Assembly: GCF_000175935.2 (NCBI RefSeq)
Contig: NC_014837.1
Coordinates: 3,534,001 to 3,598,000 of the forward strand
Source: Pantoea sp. At-9b
Lineage (GTDB): Bacteria > Pseudomonadota > Gammaproteobacteria > Enterobacterales > Enterobacteriaceae
Direction of reading: 5' to 3'
DNA length: 64,000 bases
Shown here one piece after another: positions 1-12,000 of the stretch. A program made the position numbers and the translations under genes. The number at the start of each line of letters is the position of its first letter. Positions within the stretch are counted from its first letter, which is position 1. The notes beneath the pieces were generated by a model. That model worked only from the letters and a program-made list of their open reading frames with translations. It had not been told where the DNA came from and did not search any database.

Positions 1-3000
1 CGTCAATCTTGTCGCCATTTGCGACCGAGAAATCAGTCCAGGTATCGTGTCCGTTACCCCCGGTGGCATCCGCCGCGTTCAACAAGTGGTAGACCAGCGT
101 GTCAGTTCCGGCACCCGAGGTGATGGTGTCGTCATAGGCGCTACTGGTGATTGAATCCGAACCTGAAGTGCCGGTAATGGTCGGATGCAATTCAATGGTG
201 AACGAGTTGGTGGTAATGGTGCCGTCGGTCGACGCCAGGCTATAGCTAAAGACCTCCTTATGCGTGATGTCCTGCACGTTAATGTCAGCACTCAACGCAT
301 AGGTGTAGCTACCGTTGGCGGCGATGCTCAACGTACCGTAATCGCCAGTCACCAGGGTGTTACCACTGCTGCTCACAGTCGTGGAATCACCGTGTTCATT
401 GATGATGGTCAGCGTACCGGTGTGGCTGGTCGTGCTGTCGGCCCAGATGCTGCCGGTCACCGAATGATCACTCTCGGTCGTGGTGGTGGTTTCCGCGAAC
501 AGGCTGTTGACGGACAGCAACGACGCGGTGCTGGCATGCGCCAGATCAACCGTCAGCGTGGCGGTGGTCACAGTGCCGTGGGAGTCTGTCACCGAATAGC
601 TGAAGGTGTCCGATGCGGGCAACGTGCCTGCATCCAGTCCCGCTTTCAGCGTATAGGTGTAGTTCCCGTGCGAATCGATGGTCAGCGTACCGTAGGCCGT
701 CGTGATGGACGTGGTGGTACTGCTGGTCACCGTATGCCCGGACACTGACGTCACTGCCGTACCTGCCGGCACCGTACCGGCCACCGAACTGGTATCGTTG
801 GTGAGCAGGTTACCGGTGACCGTCGCTGCCACGGTCGCCGCGATGGTGGTGATATCCGAGATGGTGGTCACGCTGGTCGATGGCAATACGCTGATACCAC
901 TGCTGGCACCCAACACCACGGCGTAAGTCCCACTTCCCAGGTTGCTATAGGTGATGTTGCCACCGGTTTGCGTCAGCAACGACAGGATCGTGGTGGAGAT
1001 GTAGTTCGTCGTGGTGGACACCACCTTCCACGAACCGTCCGACTGCTGCTGATACAAATACAGCGAGTAAGTACCGATCAGGGAAATCAGGCTGGTTTCC
1101 GACGCCTTCAACGTCACGGTGCGGGTATCGCCCGAACCTACGTTAAAGATGTAGGCGTTGGAGCTACTCAGCACACCGACACCCAGCAAACTTCCCAGGT
1201 TAACACTCAACAACGCATTACCGGTGTTATAGGTTCCGGTTGCGTTAGTGACGGTACCGGTGGTGGTGGAGTAATCCAGCTCGGTGACATCGTTCACTGC
1301 CACCACTTTGATTGCACCCAACACGGTAGCGGTCGGCGAGGTGTTACCGGCGAGATCGGTCTGGATGACCGACAGCGTTGCACCGGTGGTCTGCGCCGTG
1401 GTCAAGGTGATGGAGAAGCTACCATTGCTGGCGACGGTGCCCGTGCCGATGGTGTTACCCCCTGCATCTTTCACCGTGACGGTATCGCCTGCTTCACCCG
1501 TACCGGTTAGCGTCGTGCCCGCATCGTTCACCGCCAGACCGGTTGGCGCGACCGGTGCGACGGTATCAATAATCACCGTCGCAGAGGTGGTGGCACTGAC
1601 GTTCCCTGCGGTGTCAGTGACCGTCACGCTTAACGGATGTGAGCCATCGGTCAGGGTGGCGGTGGTGAAACTCCAGCTACCGGAGGCTCCCACCGTGAGA
1701 CTGCCCAGAATCGTCGCGCCATCGTAGATGGTGACACGACTGCCCACTTCTGCCGTACCGCTCAACACCGGGGTGTTGTCTTTGGTCGAGCCACCATTCG
1801 GCACGGTGACGTTTGGCGTGACCGAGTCGTTGGTGATGGTCAGCGTCGAGGCCGTGGGTGCCACGGTGTCCACGGTGATGGTGACTGACGCAGTCGGGCT
1901 GACGTTGCCCGCCGCATCGGTCGCGGTGACGTTCAGGGTATGCGTCGCGTTACTCAAGGTTGACGTAACGAAACTCCACGCCCCGTTGCTGCCTGCCGTG
2001 GTGGTGCCCAGCAAGGTCGATCCATCGTAGATGCTGATTTTCGCCCCGGCTTCCGCCGTACCACTCAGCAACGGCGTGCTGTCGTTGGTGATGCCGTTGT
2101 TGGCGATGGCGACCGGCGAACTGCCGTTGTTATTGCTGGCGGTCAGTCCGGCCACGGCCGCAGGCGCGACGGTATCGATGATCACGCTGGCCGAGGTGGT
2201 GCCGCTGACGTTACCTGCCGCATCGGTCACCGTCACGCTCAGCGGATGCGTACCGTTGCTGAGGGTGGCGGTGGTGAAGCTCCAGGTGCCTGCGCCGCCA
2301 ACCGTCAGCGTGCCCAGTACCGTGCTGCCGTCATAGATGGTGACTTTGCTGCCGACCTCCGCCGTACCGCTCAGGGTAGGCGTGGTGTCGTTGGTCGAAC
2401 CGCCGCTCGGCACCACCGTGTTGGTGACATCGTTGGTGATCACCAGCGTTGACGCCGCTGGTGCCACGGTATCCACCGTGATGGTGGCCGAGGTGGTACC
2501 GCTGACGTTACCGGCGGTGTCTTTCACCGTTACGCTCAGCGGATGGGTGCCATTGCTCAGAGTGCTGGTGGTGAAGCTCCAGCTACCGCCTGCCCCCACG
2601 GTGACGGAACCCAACACCGTGCTGCCATCGGAGATGGTGACCACAGCACCCACTTCCGCCGTACCGCTCAGGGTTGGCGTGTTGTCGTTGGTGGAACCAC
2701 CGCTCGGCACCGTCACGTTCGGCGTGACGTTATCCGCAGTGATGGTCAGCGTCGATGCCGCCGGTGCCGCCGTATCCACCGTCAGGGTGACCGAAGCGGT
2801 CGGGCTGACGTTGCCTGCCGCATCGGTGGCGGTGACATTCAGGGTATGGAGACCATCCGCCAGCGTCGAGGTGGTAAAGGTCCATGCCCCGTTACTGCCT
2901 GCCGGCACGGTGCCCAGCAACGTCGTACCATCGTAAATCGAGACTTTGCTGCCCGCTTCCGCCGTACCACTTACCGCCGGGGTGTTGTCGTTGGTGCTGC

Positions 3001-6000
3001 CATTGTTGGCAATCGCCACCGGCGTGCTGCCGTTGTTGTTGCTGGCGGCCAGCCCGCTCACCGCTGCCGGGGCCACGGTATCGACAATCACCGTGGCCGA
3101 GGTGGTGCCGCTGACGTTCCCCGCAGTGTCCGTCACGGTGACGCTCAGTGGATGCGTGCCATCGCTCAGGGTGGTGGTGGTATAGCTCCAGGTGCCACCG
3201 GCACCGACAATCACGGTGCCCAGCACCGTGCCGCCATCAGAGATGGTGACCCGGCTGCCCACTTCGGCTGTACCGCTCAGCACTGGCGTATTGTCGTTGG
3301 TTGATCCCCCGTTCGGTATCGTCACGTTTGGTGTGGCGTTATCGTTGGTGATGGTCAGCGTTGAAGCCGCTGGTGCCACCGTATCGACAATCACCGAGAC
3401 AGTGGCTGATGCCGGGCTGACGTTGCCCGCCGCATCTTTCACCGTCACGCTCAGCGGATGGGTGCCGTTGCTCAGGGTGCTGGTGGTATAGCTCCAGGCA
3501 CCGCCCGTTCCGGCGGTCACTGAACCCAGTACCGTGCTGCCATCGTAGATGGTGACTACCGCACCCGCCTCTGCCGTACCGCTCAGCGTTGGCGTGTTGT
3601 CGTTGGTAGAGCCACCGCTCGGTATGGTGACGTTTGGCGTCACGTTATCGGCAGTGACCACCAGCGACGATGCTGTCGGCACGACGGTATCCACTGTCAG
3701 TGTGACTGACGCGGTTGGGCTGACGTTGCCTGCCGCATCGGTGGCCGTCACGTTCAGGGTATGAGGACCGTCCGCCAGCGTCGAGGTGGTAAAGGTCCAT
3801 GCCCCGTTACTGCCTGCCGTCACGGTGCCCAGCAACGTCGTACCATCGTAAATCGAGACTTTGCTGCCCGCTTCCGCCGTACCGCTTACCGCCGGGGTGT
3901 TGTCGTTGGTGCTGCCATTGTTGGCAATCGCCACCGGCGTGCTGCCGTTGTTGTTGCTGGCGGCCAGCCCGCTCACCGCTGCCGGGGCCACGGTATCGAC
4001 AATCACCGTGGCCGAGGTGGTGCCGCTGACGTTCCCCGCAGTGTCCGTCACGGTGACGCTCAGTGGATGCGTGCCATCGCTCAGGGTGGTGGTGGTATAG
4101 CTCCAGGTGCCACCGGCACCGACAATCACGGTGCCCAGCACCGTGCCGCCATCAGAGATGGTGACCCGGCTGCCCACTTCGGCTGTACCGCTCAGCACTG
4201 GCGTATTGTCGTTGGTCGATCCCCCGTTCGGTATCGTCACGTTTGGTGTGGCGTTATCATTGGTGATGGTCAGCGTTGAAGCCGCTGGTGCCACCGTATC
4301 CACCGTGATGGTGAAGGTTGAGGATGACGGGCTGACGTTACCCGCCGCATCTTTCACCGTCACGCTCAACGGATGCGTACCTTCACTCAGCGCGCTGGTG
4401 GTGAAGCTCCAGGCACCGCCGGTTCCGGCGGTCACTGAACCCAGTACCGTGCTGCCATCGTAGATGGTGACTACCGTACCCGCCTCTGCCGTACCGCTCA
4501 GGGTCGGTGTGTTGTCATCCGTCACCGCCCCATTGGTCAGTGCACCCTGACTGGCACCCACGTTGTCACTAACCGTAAGGTTGGTCACCGCTGTCGGTGC
4601 GACGGTATCCACTGTCAGTGTGACTGACGCGGTTGGGCTGACGTTGCCTGCCGCATCGGTGGCCGTCACGTTCAGGGTATGAGGACCGTCCGCCAGCGTT
4701 GAGGTGGTAAAGGTCCATGCCCCGTTACTGCCTGCCGTCACGGTGCCCAGCAACGTCGTACCATCGTAAATCGAGACTTTGCTGCCCGCTTCCGCCGTAC
4801 CGCTTACCGCCGGGGTGTTGTCGTTGGTGCTGCCGTTGTTGGCAATCGCCACCGGCGTGCTGCCGTTGTTGTTGCTGGCGGCCAGCCCGCTCACCGCTGC
4901 CGGGGCCACGGTATCGACAATCACCGTGGCCGAGGTGGTGCCGCTGACGTTCCCCGCAGTGTCCGTCACGGTGACGCTCAGTGGATGCGTGCCATCGATC
5001 AGGGTGGTGGTGGTATAGCTCCAGGTGCCACCGGCACCGACAATCACGGTGCCCAGCACCGTGCCGCCATCAGAGATGGTGACCCGGCTGCCCACTTCGG
5101 CTGTACCGCTCAGCACTGGCGTATTGTCGTTGGTCGATCCCCCGTTCGGTATCGTCACGTTTGGTGTGGCGTTATCGTTGGTGATGGTCAGCGTTGAAGC
5201 CGCTGGCGCATGCGTATCCACCGACACCGTAACAGTAGAGGACGCCGTACTGACGTTGCCCGCCGCGTCTTTCACCGTGACGCTCAACGTATGCGTACCG
5301 TTGCTCAGGGTTGGCGTGTTGTAACTCCAGTCACCCGAGGCATTGACGGTGGTCGACCCCACCACGGTAGTGCCATCGTAGATGGTGACCACCGCATTGG
5401 CCTCTGCCGTACCCGTCAACAGCGGTGTGCTGTCGTTAGTCGTACCCCCATTCGGGATCTCAACCGGCGTGGTGCCGTTGTCGTTGCTGACCACCATGTC
5501 TGTCACTGCGGCCGGAGCCGATGTATCCACGGTGATATTGATGGTGGCCGACGTCGCCCCCGGATTGTCTGAGGCATCAAGCGTGGTGATAAACAGCGCA
5601 TGTTGTCCATCAGTCAGTGCCGGTGACGGTGTGAAGGTCCACTGGCCGCTGGCGTCCGTGACCACCACCGATCCAAGGATGGTCGCGCCATCATGGATGG
5701 TAATGGTATCGCCCTGGGCCGCCAGACCACTCAGCACCGGCGTATTGTCCTTGGTATCCGCCCCGTCAGACAGTTGCACCAGCATGGCACCACTATCATC
5801 GGTGATCTCCAGCGTACTGCTGGCAGGCGGCATACCGGCTTCGATATCGAGACTAAACGCCGGAGAAGGTGCCGCAGCACTGACGTTCCCAGCCGCATCC
5901 GTCACGGTGACGGTGAAGTTATGGGGGCCATTACTCAGCGCATCCGGTGTGAAGCTCCACGCATTGTCTACCGCCGTCACCGTGCCGAGCAGGGTGGTGC

Positions 6001-9000
6001 CGTCATAGATCGACACCACTTCGCCGGTATTAGCACTGCCGCTCAAGGTTGGTGTGTTGTCGTCGGTGACTTCACCACTGGTCAGCGGGCCAGTGCTGGC
6101 GCCCACATTGTCAGTGACCACCAGATCGCTCACCGCGTCTGGCGCGACAGTGTCGATTGTGACGGTGTAGACCGCCGACGGAGCACTGGTATTCCCCGCC
6201 GCATCGCTCACTGTCACCGTGAAGTTATACGAAGCATCCGTCAGGCTGGAGGTCTCGAAGCGCCACACGCCGTTACTGCCTACCGTCGCACTGCCGATTA
6301 ACACATCATCCTGATAGATATTGACCGTGTCGCCCGCCGTGGCCGTTCCGCGCAACACCGGTGTGTCGTCGTTGGTGGAGCCATTGTTGGCAATCAGCAC
6401 TGGCGTGGTGCCGTCGTTGTCGTAAATGGCGAAACTGCCGACCGGGTCCGGTGCCACGGTGTTGATGGTGACGGTAACGGACGAGGTTGAACTGACGTTA
6501 CCGGCGTCATCGGTGACGGTGACATTCAGCGTATGGCTGGCATTCGACAGCGTGGTGGTGGTGTAGCTCCAGTTACCATCGCCATCCACCGGCGCCGTCC
6601 CGAGCAGTGTCGTGCCATCATAGATGCTCACGGTGCTGCCCGGTTCTGCCGTACCGCTGAGTTCCGGGGTATTGTCGTTGGTAGTGCCTCCATCGGCGAT
6701 GGTGACCGCTGGGTCGCTGTTGTTGTTTTGCAACAACAGATTGCTGACCGGTTCTGGTGCCGTCGCATCCACCTGAATGGTCACGGCGGTGGATGCCGTG
6801 CTCACGTTGCCCGCCACATCGGTAGCGGTGGCGGTCAGGATATGGGTGCCATCGGTCAGCGTTGGAGAGTTGAAACTCCAGTTGCCGTCGCCGTCAGCCC
6901 GGACAGAACCAATCGCCGTGGTGCCGTCGTACAGGGTGATGAGGCTGTCCGCTTCCGCTACCCCGGTCAGCAACGGCGTGTTGTCGTTGGTGATCGCATT
7001 ATCCGGCAACGGAACCGGTGTGCTGCCGTTGTCGTTGCTTACCACCAGTGAAGACGGTTCCGGTGCCTGGTTGTCCACGGTAAAGGTGATCGGGGCCGTC
7101 GCCGGGCTGGTGTTACCCGCCGCATCGGTCACGGTCACCGTCAGGCTGTGCTCGCTATTACTGAGCGCCGGAACGCTAAAGCCCCACTGCCCGCTACCGT
7201 TAACCGCAGCACTCCCCAGCACCGTGGTGCCATCCAGAATGGTCACGATGCTGCCGGGTTCCGCATTGCCGCTGAGGAACGGTGTAGTGTCGTTGGTAAT
7301 GCCGCCATCCGCGATAGCAACCGGCGTCGCACCGTTGTCATTGCTGAGCGTAACATCGCTGGCTTCGGCCGGTGCGCTGGCGTCCACCACTACGCCGATG
7401 GTGACAGGGGCGCTGACGTTGCCAGCGGTATCCATCGCCGTGACGCTAAAGGTATGCGTGCCATCGGCCAGAACGGCCGAGGTGAAGCTCCAGGTTCCGC
7501 TTGCGCCAACTGTCAGAGAACCCAATACGCCATTCTCGTCGGAAATGGTGATCACATCACCCTCTTCCCCGCTACCGCTCAGCACCGGTGTCCTGTCGTT
7601 GGTCAGGCCGCCATCCGGGATGGTTTCCGGCGTGCTGCCCGCATCGTTGCTCAGGGCGAGACTCCCCACCGTCGGTGCGACAGTATCGATGGTCACCGTC
7701 ACCGGATCGCTCGCCACACTGACGTTACCCGCCAGATCGGTGACGGTCACGCTCAGGCTGTGCACGCCATCGGTCAGTGCCGGTGTGGTGAAGCTCCAGT
7801 TACCGTCGCTATCCACGAGGGCGGTACCGAGCACGTTGTCGCCATCTGAGACGGTGATGATACCGTTCGCTTCCGCGATACCACTCAGGACCGGCGTGGT
7901 GTCATTGGTGGCACCGCCCGCTGCGATCGGGGTGTCGGTGGCGTCATTGGTCAGTTGCAGATCCTGTGCGGCATCTGGCGCTACGCTGTCGACCGTGAAA
8001 TCGATCGTCGTTGAGTTAGCGCTGGTGTTACCTGCGACATCGCTCACGGTGACACTCAGGCTGTGTCCGCCTTGACCAAGATCAGGCGTCGTAAATGACC
8101 AACTGCCGTCGGCTCCCACGGAAGTCGAACCCAGCAGGGTGTTGCCGTCATAGACGTTGATAATGCTGCCCGCATCTGCGGTGCCGGTCAGTTCTGGCGT
8201 CGCATCATTGGTGAGGGTGCCTTCGGTGATCGGCACCAGCGTGCTGCCCTCGTTGTTATTAACAGCCAGATCCGTTACCGGATCCGGCGCAACGGTGTCG
8301 ATCTCGAAATTCACCACCGTCGATGATGGGCCAGTGTTACCTGCCGCATCGGTCACCGTGATACTCAGCGCATGGCTGCCATCCAGCAATGGCGTGGTGA
8401 TGTAATTCCAGTTGCCACTGCCATCAGTGATTACGCTGCCAATCGCATCCTCGCCATCGTAAATGGTGATCACGCTATTCGGCTCTGCCGTACCACTCAG
8501 CTCCGGCGAGTTGTCATTGGTAATGCCGCCATTGGCAATCGGCACATCACTCGTACCGTTATTGTTGTTGAGGGCAAAACTGGCCGCTTCCGGTGCGGTG
8601 GTATCCACCGTCAGCGCCACCATATTACTCGGCGCACTGACGTTACCTGCCGCATCGGTCTCGGTCACCATCAGGTTATGGTCGCCATCGGTCAGCGTCG
8701 GCGTGGTGTAGCTCCAGATGCCGGTCACCGCATCCGCCTGTGCCGTACCAATCACCGCCATATTGTCGTAAATGGTGATGATGCTGCCCGCTTCCGCCGT
8801 ACCGCTCAGAATCGGGGTGCTGTCATTGGTCAGGCCGTTGAGCGTATCGCCATCGTCGTTTTGCGCCGTCAGGTTGGTGACCGGATTGGGCGCGCTGGTA
8901 TCTACAGTGAAGTCGATCGGATCGGAGGCCAGGCCGGTGTTGCCTGCGGCATCGGTGACGGTGGTGGTCAGGCTATGATCGCCCTCATCCAGCGTCGGGG

Positions 9001-12000
9001 TGGTAAAGCTCCAGTTGCCATCGGTGCCGACAATGGCGGTACCCAGTACCGTATCACCATCTGACACGGTGACGGTGCTGCCCGGCTCGGCCGTACCACT
9101 CAATACTGGCGTGGTGTCGTTGGTGGAACCCGAGGTGACCGGCACCAGGGTGCCGCTGTTGTCGTTACTGAGCTGAATATCCTCTGCTATCGCCGGGGCC
9201 GAGGTGTCGATGGTGATCGCAATCGGATCCGATGCCGGGCTGCTATTGCCCGCAGGATCGGTGACGGTGGTGGTCAGGTTATACGTGCCGTCATCCAGTG
9301 CTGGCGTGGTGAAGCTCCAGTTACCATCGCCGTCTACCAATGCACTACCCAGTACCGTGTTGCCATCCGCTACGGTGACCGTGCTACCCGGTTCCGCCGT
9401 ACCACTCAGAACCGGCGTGGTGTCGTTGGTGACACCCCCTGCCGCAATCGGTACAGGCGTACCGCTGCTGTCATTGCTAAGTTGCAGGTCAGCTGCTGCC
9501 ACCGGAGGCTGCGTATCAATCGAGAACGCGATCGGATCCGATGCCGGACCGGTGTTGCCTGCCGGATCGGTGACCGTGGTGGTCAGGCTGTGATCGCCCT
9601 GGCCCAGTTCCGGCGTGGTGAAGCTCCAGTTGCCATCGTTATCGACAGTGGCGGTTCCCAGCACGGTGTTGCCATCGGTGATGGTCACGGTGCTGCCCGC
9701 TTCCGCCGTACCGCTCAATACCGGCGTGGTGTCGTTGGTGGCACCGCCTGATGGAATCGGGACTGCCGTACCGCTGCTGTCGTTGCTGAGCTGCAAATCC
9801 TCCGCCACTGCCGGCGCGGTGGTATCAATGGTGACTGCAACCGGATCGGATACCGGACCGGTGTTGCCTGCCGGATCGGTGACCGTGGTGGTCAGGCTGT
9901 GATCGCCTTCATCCAGTGCCGGGGTGGTGAAGCTCCAGCTGCCGTCGCTGCCGACCGTGGTGCTGCCCAGCACAGTGTCGCCATCAGAGACGGTGACTGT
10001 GCTACCAGGCTCTGCCGTACCACTTAACACCGGGGTGGTGTCGTTGGTCGTGCCGCCCGCAGCAATCGGGACAGACGTGCCGCTTTCATCGTTACTGAGC
10101 TGCAAGTCGGCCGCCGCCGCCGGTGGCGCGGTGTCAACAGTGAAGTCAATCGCCGGGGATGGCGGGCTGGTGTTACCCGCCGGGTCGGTGGCTGTCGCCG
10201 TCAGGCTATGATCGCCATCACCCAGTTCCGGCGTGGTGAAACTCCAGTTACCGTCGCCATCGGTGGTTGTGGAACCCAACACCGTGTTGCCATCCGAAAC
10301 GGTGATGATGCTGCCCACTTCCGCCGTGCCACTCAGCACCGGTGTCGTGTCATTGGTGGCGCTACCGGAGGCAATCGGCTCAGGCGTACCGCTGCTGTCA
10401 TTGCTGAGCTGCACATCACCCGCCACCGCCGGAGCGGTAGTATCAATGGTGACGGTTACCGGATCGGATACCGGACCGGTATTGCCCGCCGGGTCGGTCA
10501 CGGTCGTGGTCAGGCTGTGGTCACCTTCCGCCAACGGTGTGGTGGTGAAACTCCAGTTACCATCGCTGCCCACTGTCGCGGTACCCAGCACCGTGCTGCC
10601 GTCAGAAACGGTCACGGTGCTGCCCGGCTCACCGCTACCGCTCAGTACCGGCGTGGTGTCATTAGTGACGCCGCCCTCGGCAATCGGCACTGGCGTTCCG
10701 CTCAGATCATTGCTGAGTTGCAGATCGCTGGCCGCTGCGGGTGGCGTGGTATCAACGGTGACAGTCACCGGTGCCGACGCCAAGCCGGTGTTACCTGCCG
10801 GATCGGTGACCGTGGTGGTCAGGCTATGGCTACCCTGATCCAATGTCGGGGTGGTGTAACTCCAATTGCCATTACTATCCACCGTCGCCGTACCCAGCAC
10901 GGTGTTGCCGTCAGAAACCGTCACCGTGCTGCCCGGTTCTGCGGTGCCGCTCAGTACCGGGGTGGTGTCATTCGTTGCGCCACCATTGGCAATCGGTACT
11001 GGCGTACCGCTGCTGTCATTGCTGAGCTGCACATTACCCGCAGCCGCTGGCGGAGTGGTATCAACCGTTACCGCAATCGGTGAGGACGCCGGACCGGTAT
11101 TCCCGGCCGGGTCAGTCACGGTGGTGGTCAGGCTATGGCTGCCATCAGTCAAGGTTGGCGTGGTGAAACTCCAGTTACCGTCACCGTCTGCCGTGGCAGT
11201 GCCAAGCACCGTTGAGCCATCAGAGACCGTAACCGTACTGCCCGGCTCCGCGACGCCGCTCACTACCGGCGTGCTGTCATTGGTTGAACTGCCCGGTTCA
11301 ATCGGAACCGGGGTACCGCTTTCATCATTACTCAGCTGGATGTCAGTTGCGGCTCCCGGCGCCACGGTATCGATGGTGATATTGATGGTGCCAGTATCGG
11401 TGGTGTTGCCATTGCTATCCGTTACCCCCGCATGGAACGCATGCGCCCCATCGGTCAGGGTGGACGGCGTGAAGCTCCACTGACCATTGCTGTCTGCGGT
11501 GACGCTGCCCAGCACGGTGGTGCCGTCATACAGCGTGATCAGGTTATTCGCACCGGCAAGGCCACTCAGCACAGGTGTATTGTCGTGCGTGCTGGCACCA
11601 TCACTCAGCTGTACAAGGGAGCTGCCACTGTCATCGGTCACCTCCAGTGAGCTGGTGGCAGGCGGTATGCCGGCTTCAACGTTCACATTGAACGGCGTGG
11701 TGGCCAGACTGACGTTACCCGCTTCGTCGGTTACCGTGACCGTCAGGCTGTGGTTGCCATTAGTCAGGGCAGAAGTGGTAAAACTCCAGCTACCATCGCC
11801 ACCGACCGCTGCGGTTCCCAGCAGCGTGCTACCGTCATAGACGCTGACAAAACTGCCGGGTTCTGCCTGGCCGCTCAGCGTCGGGGTGTTGTCGTCGGTG
11901 GACTCACCGGACGTCAACGCGCCCTGGCTGTCACCCACGTTGTCGGTTACCACCAGGCCAGTGGCCGCTGCGGGCGGTACGGTATCGATGGTAAAGCTGA

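Noticed and set aside
6777..8075. Long plus-strand frame (432 codons) and dozens of similar ones across 185-14483
   Set aside because: They run antisense to the adhesin repeats, recur with the same ~306-bp period, and are Val/Ser/Thr/Leu-rich products of the complementary repeat codons.
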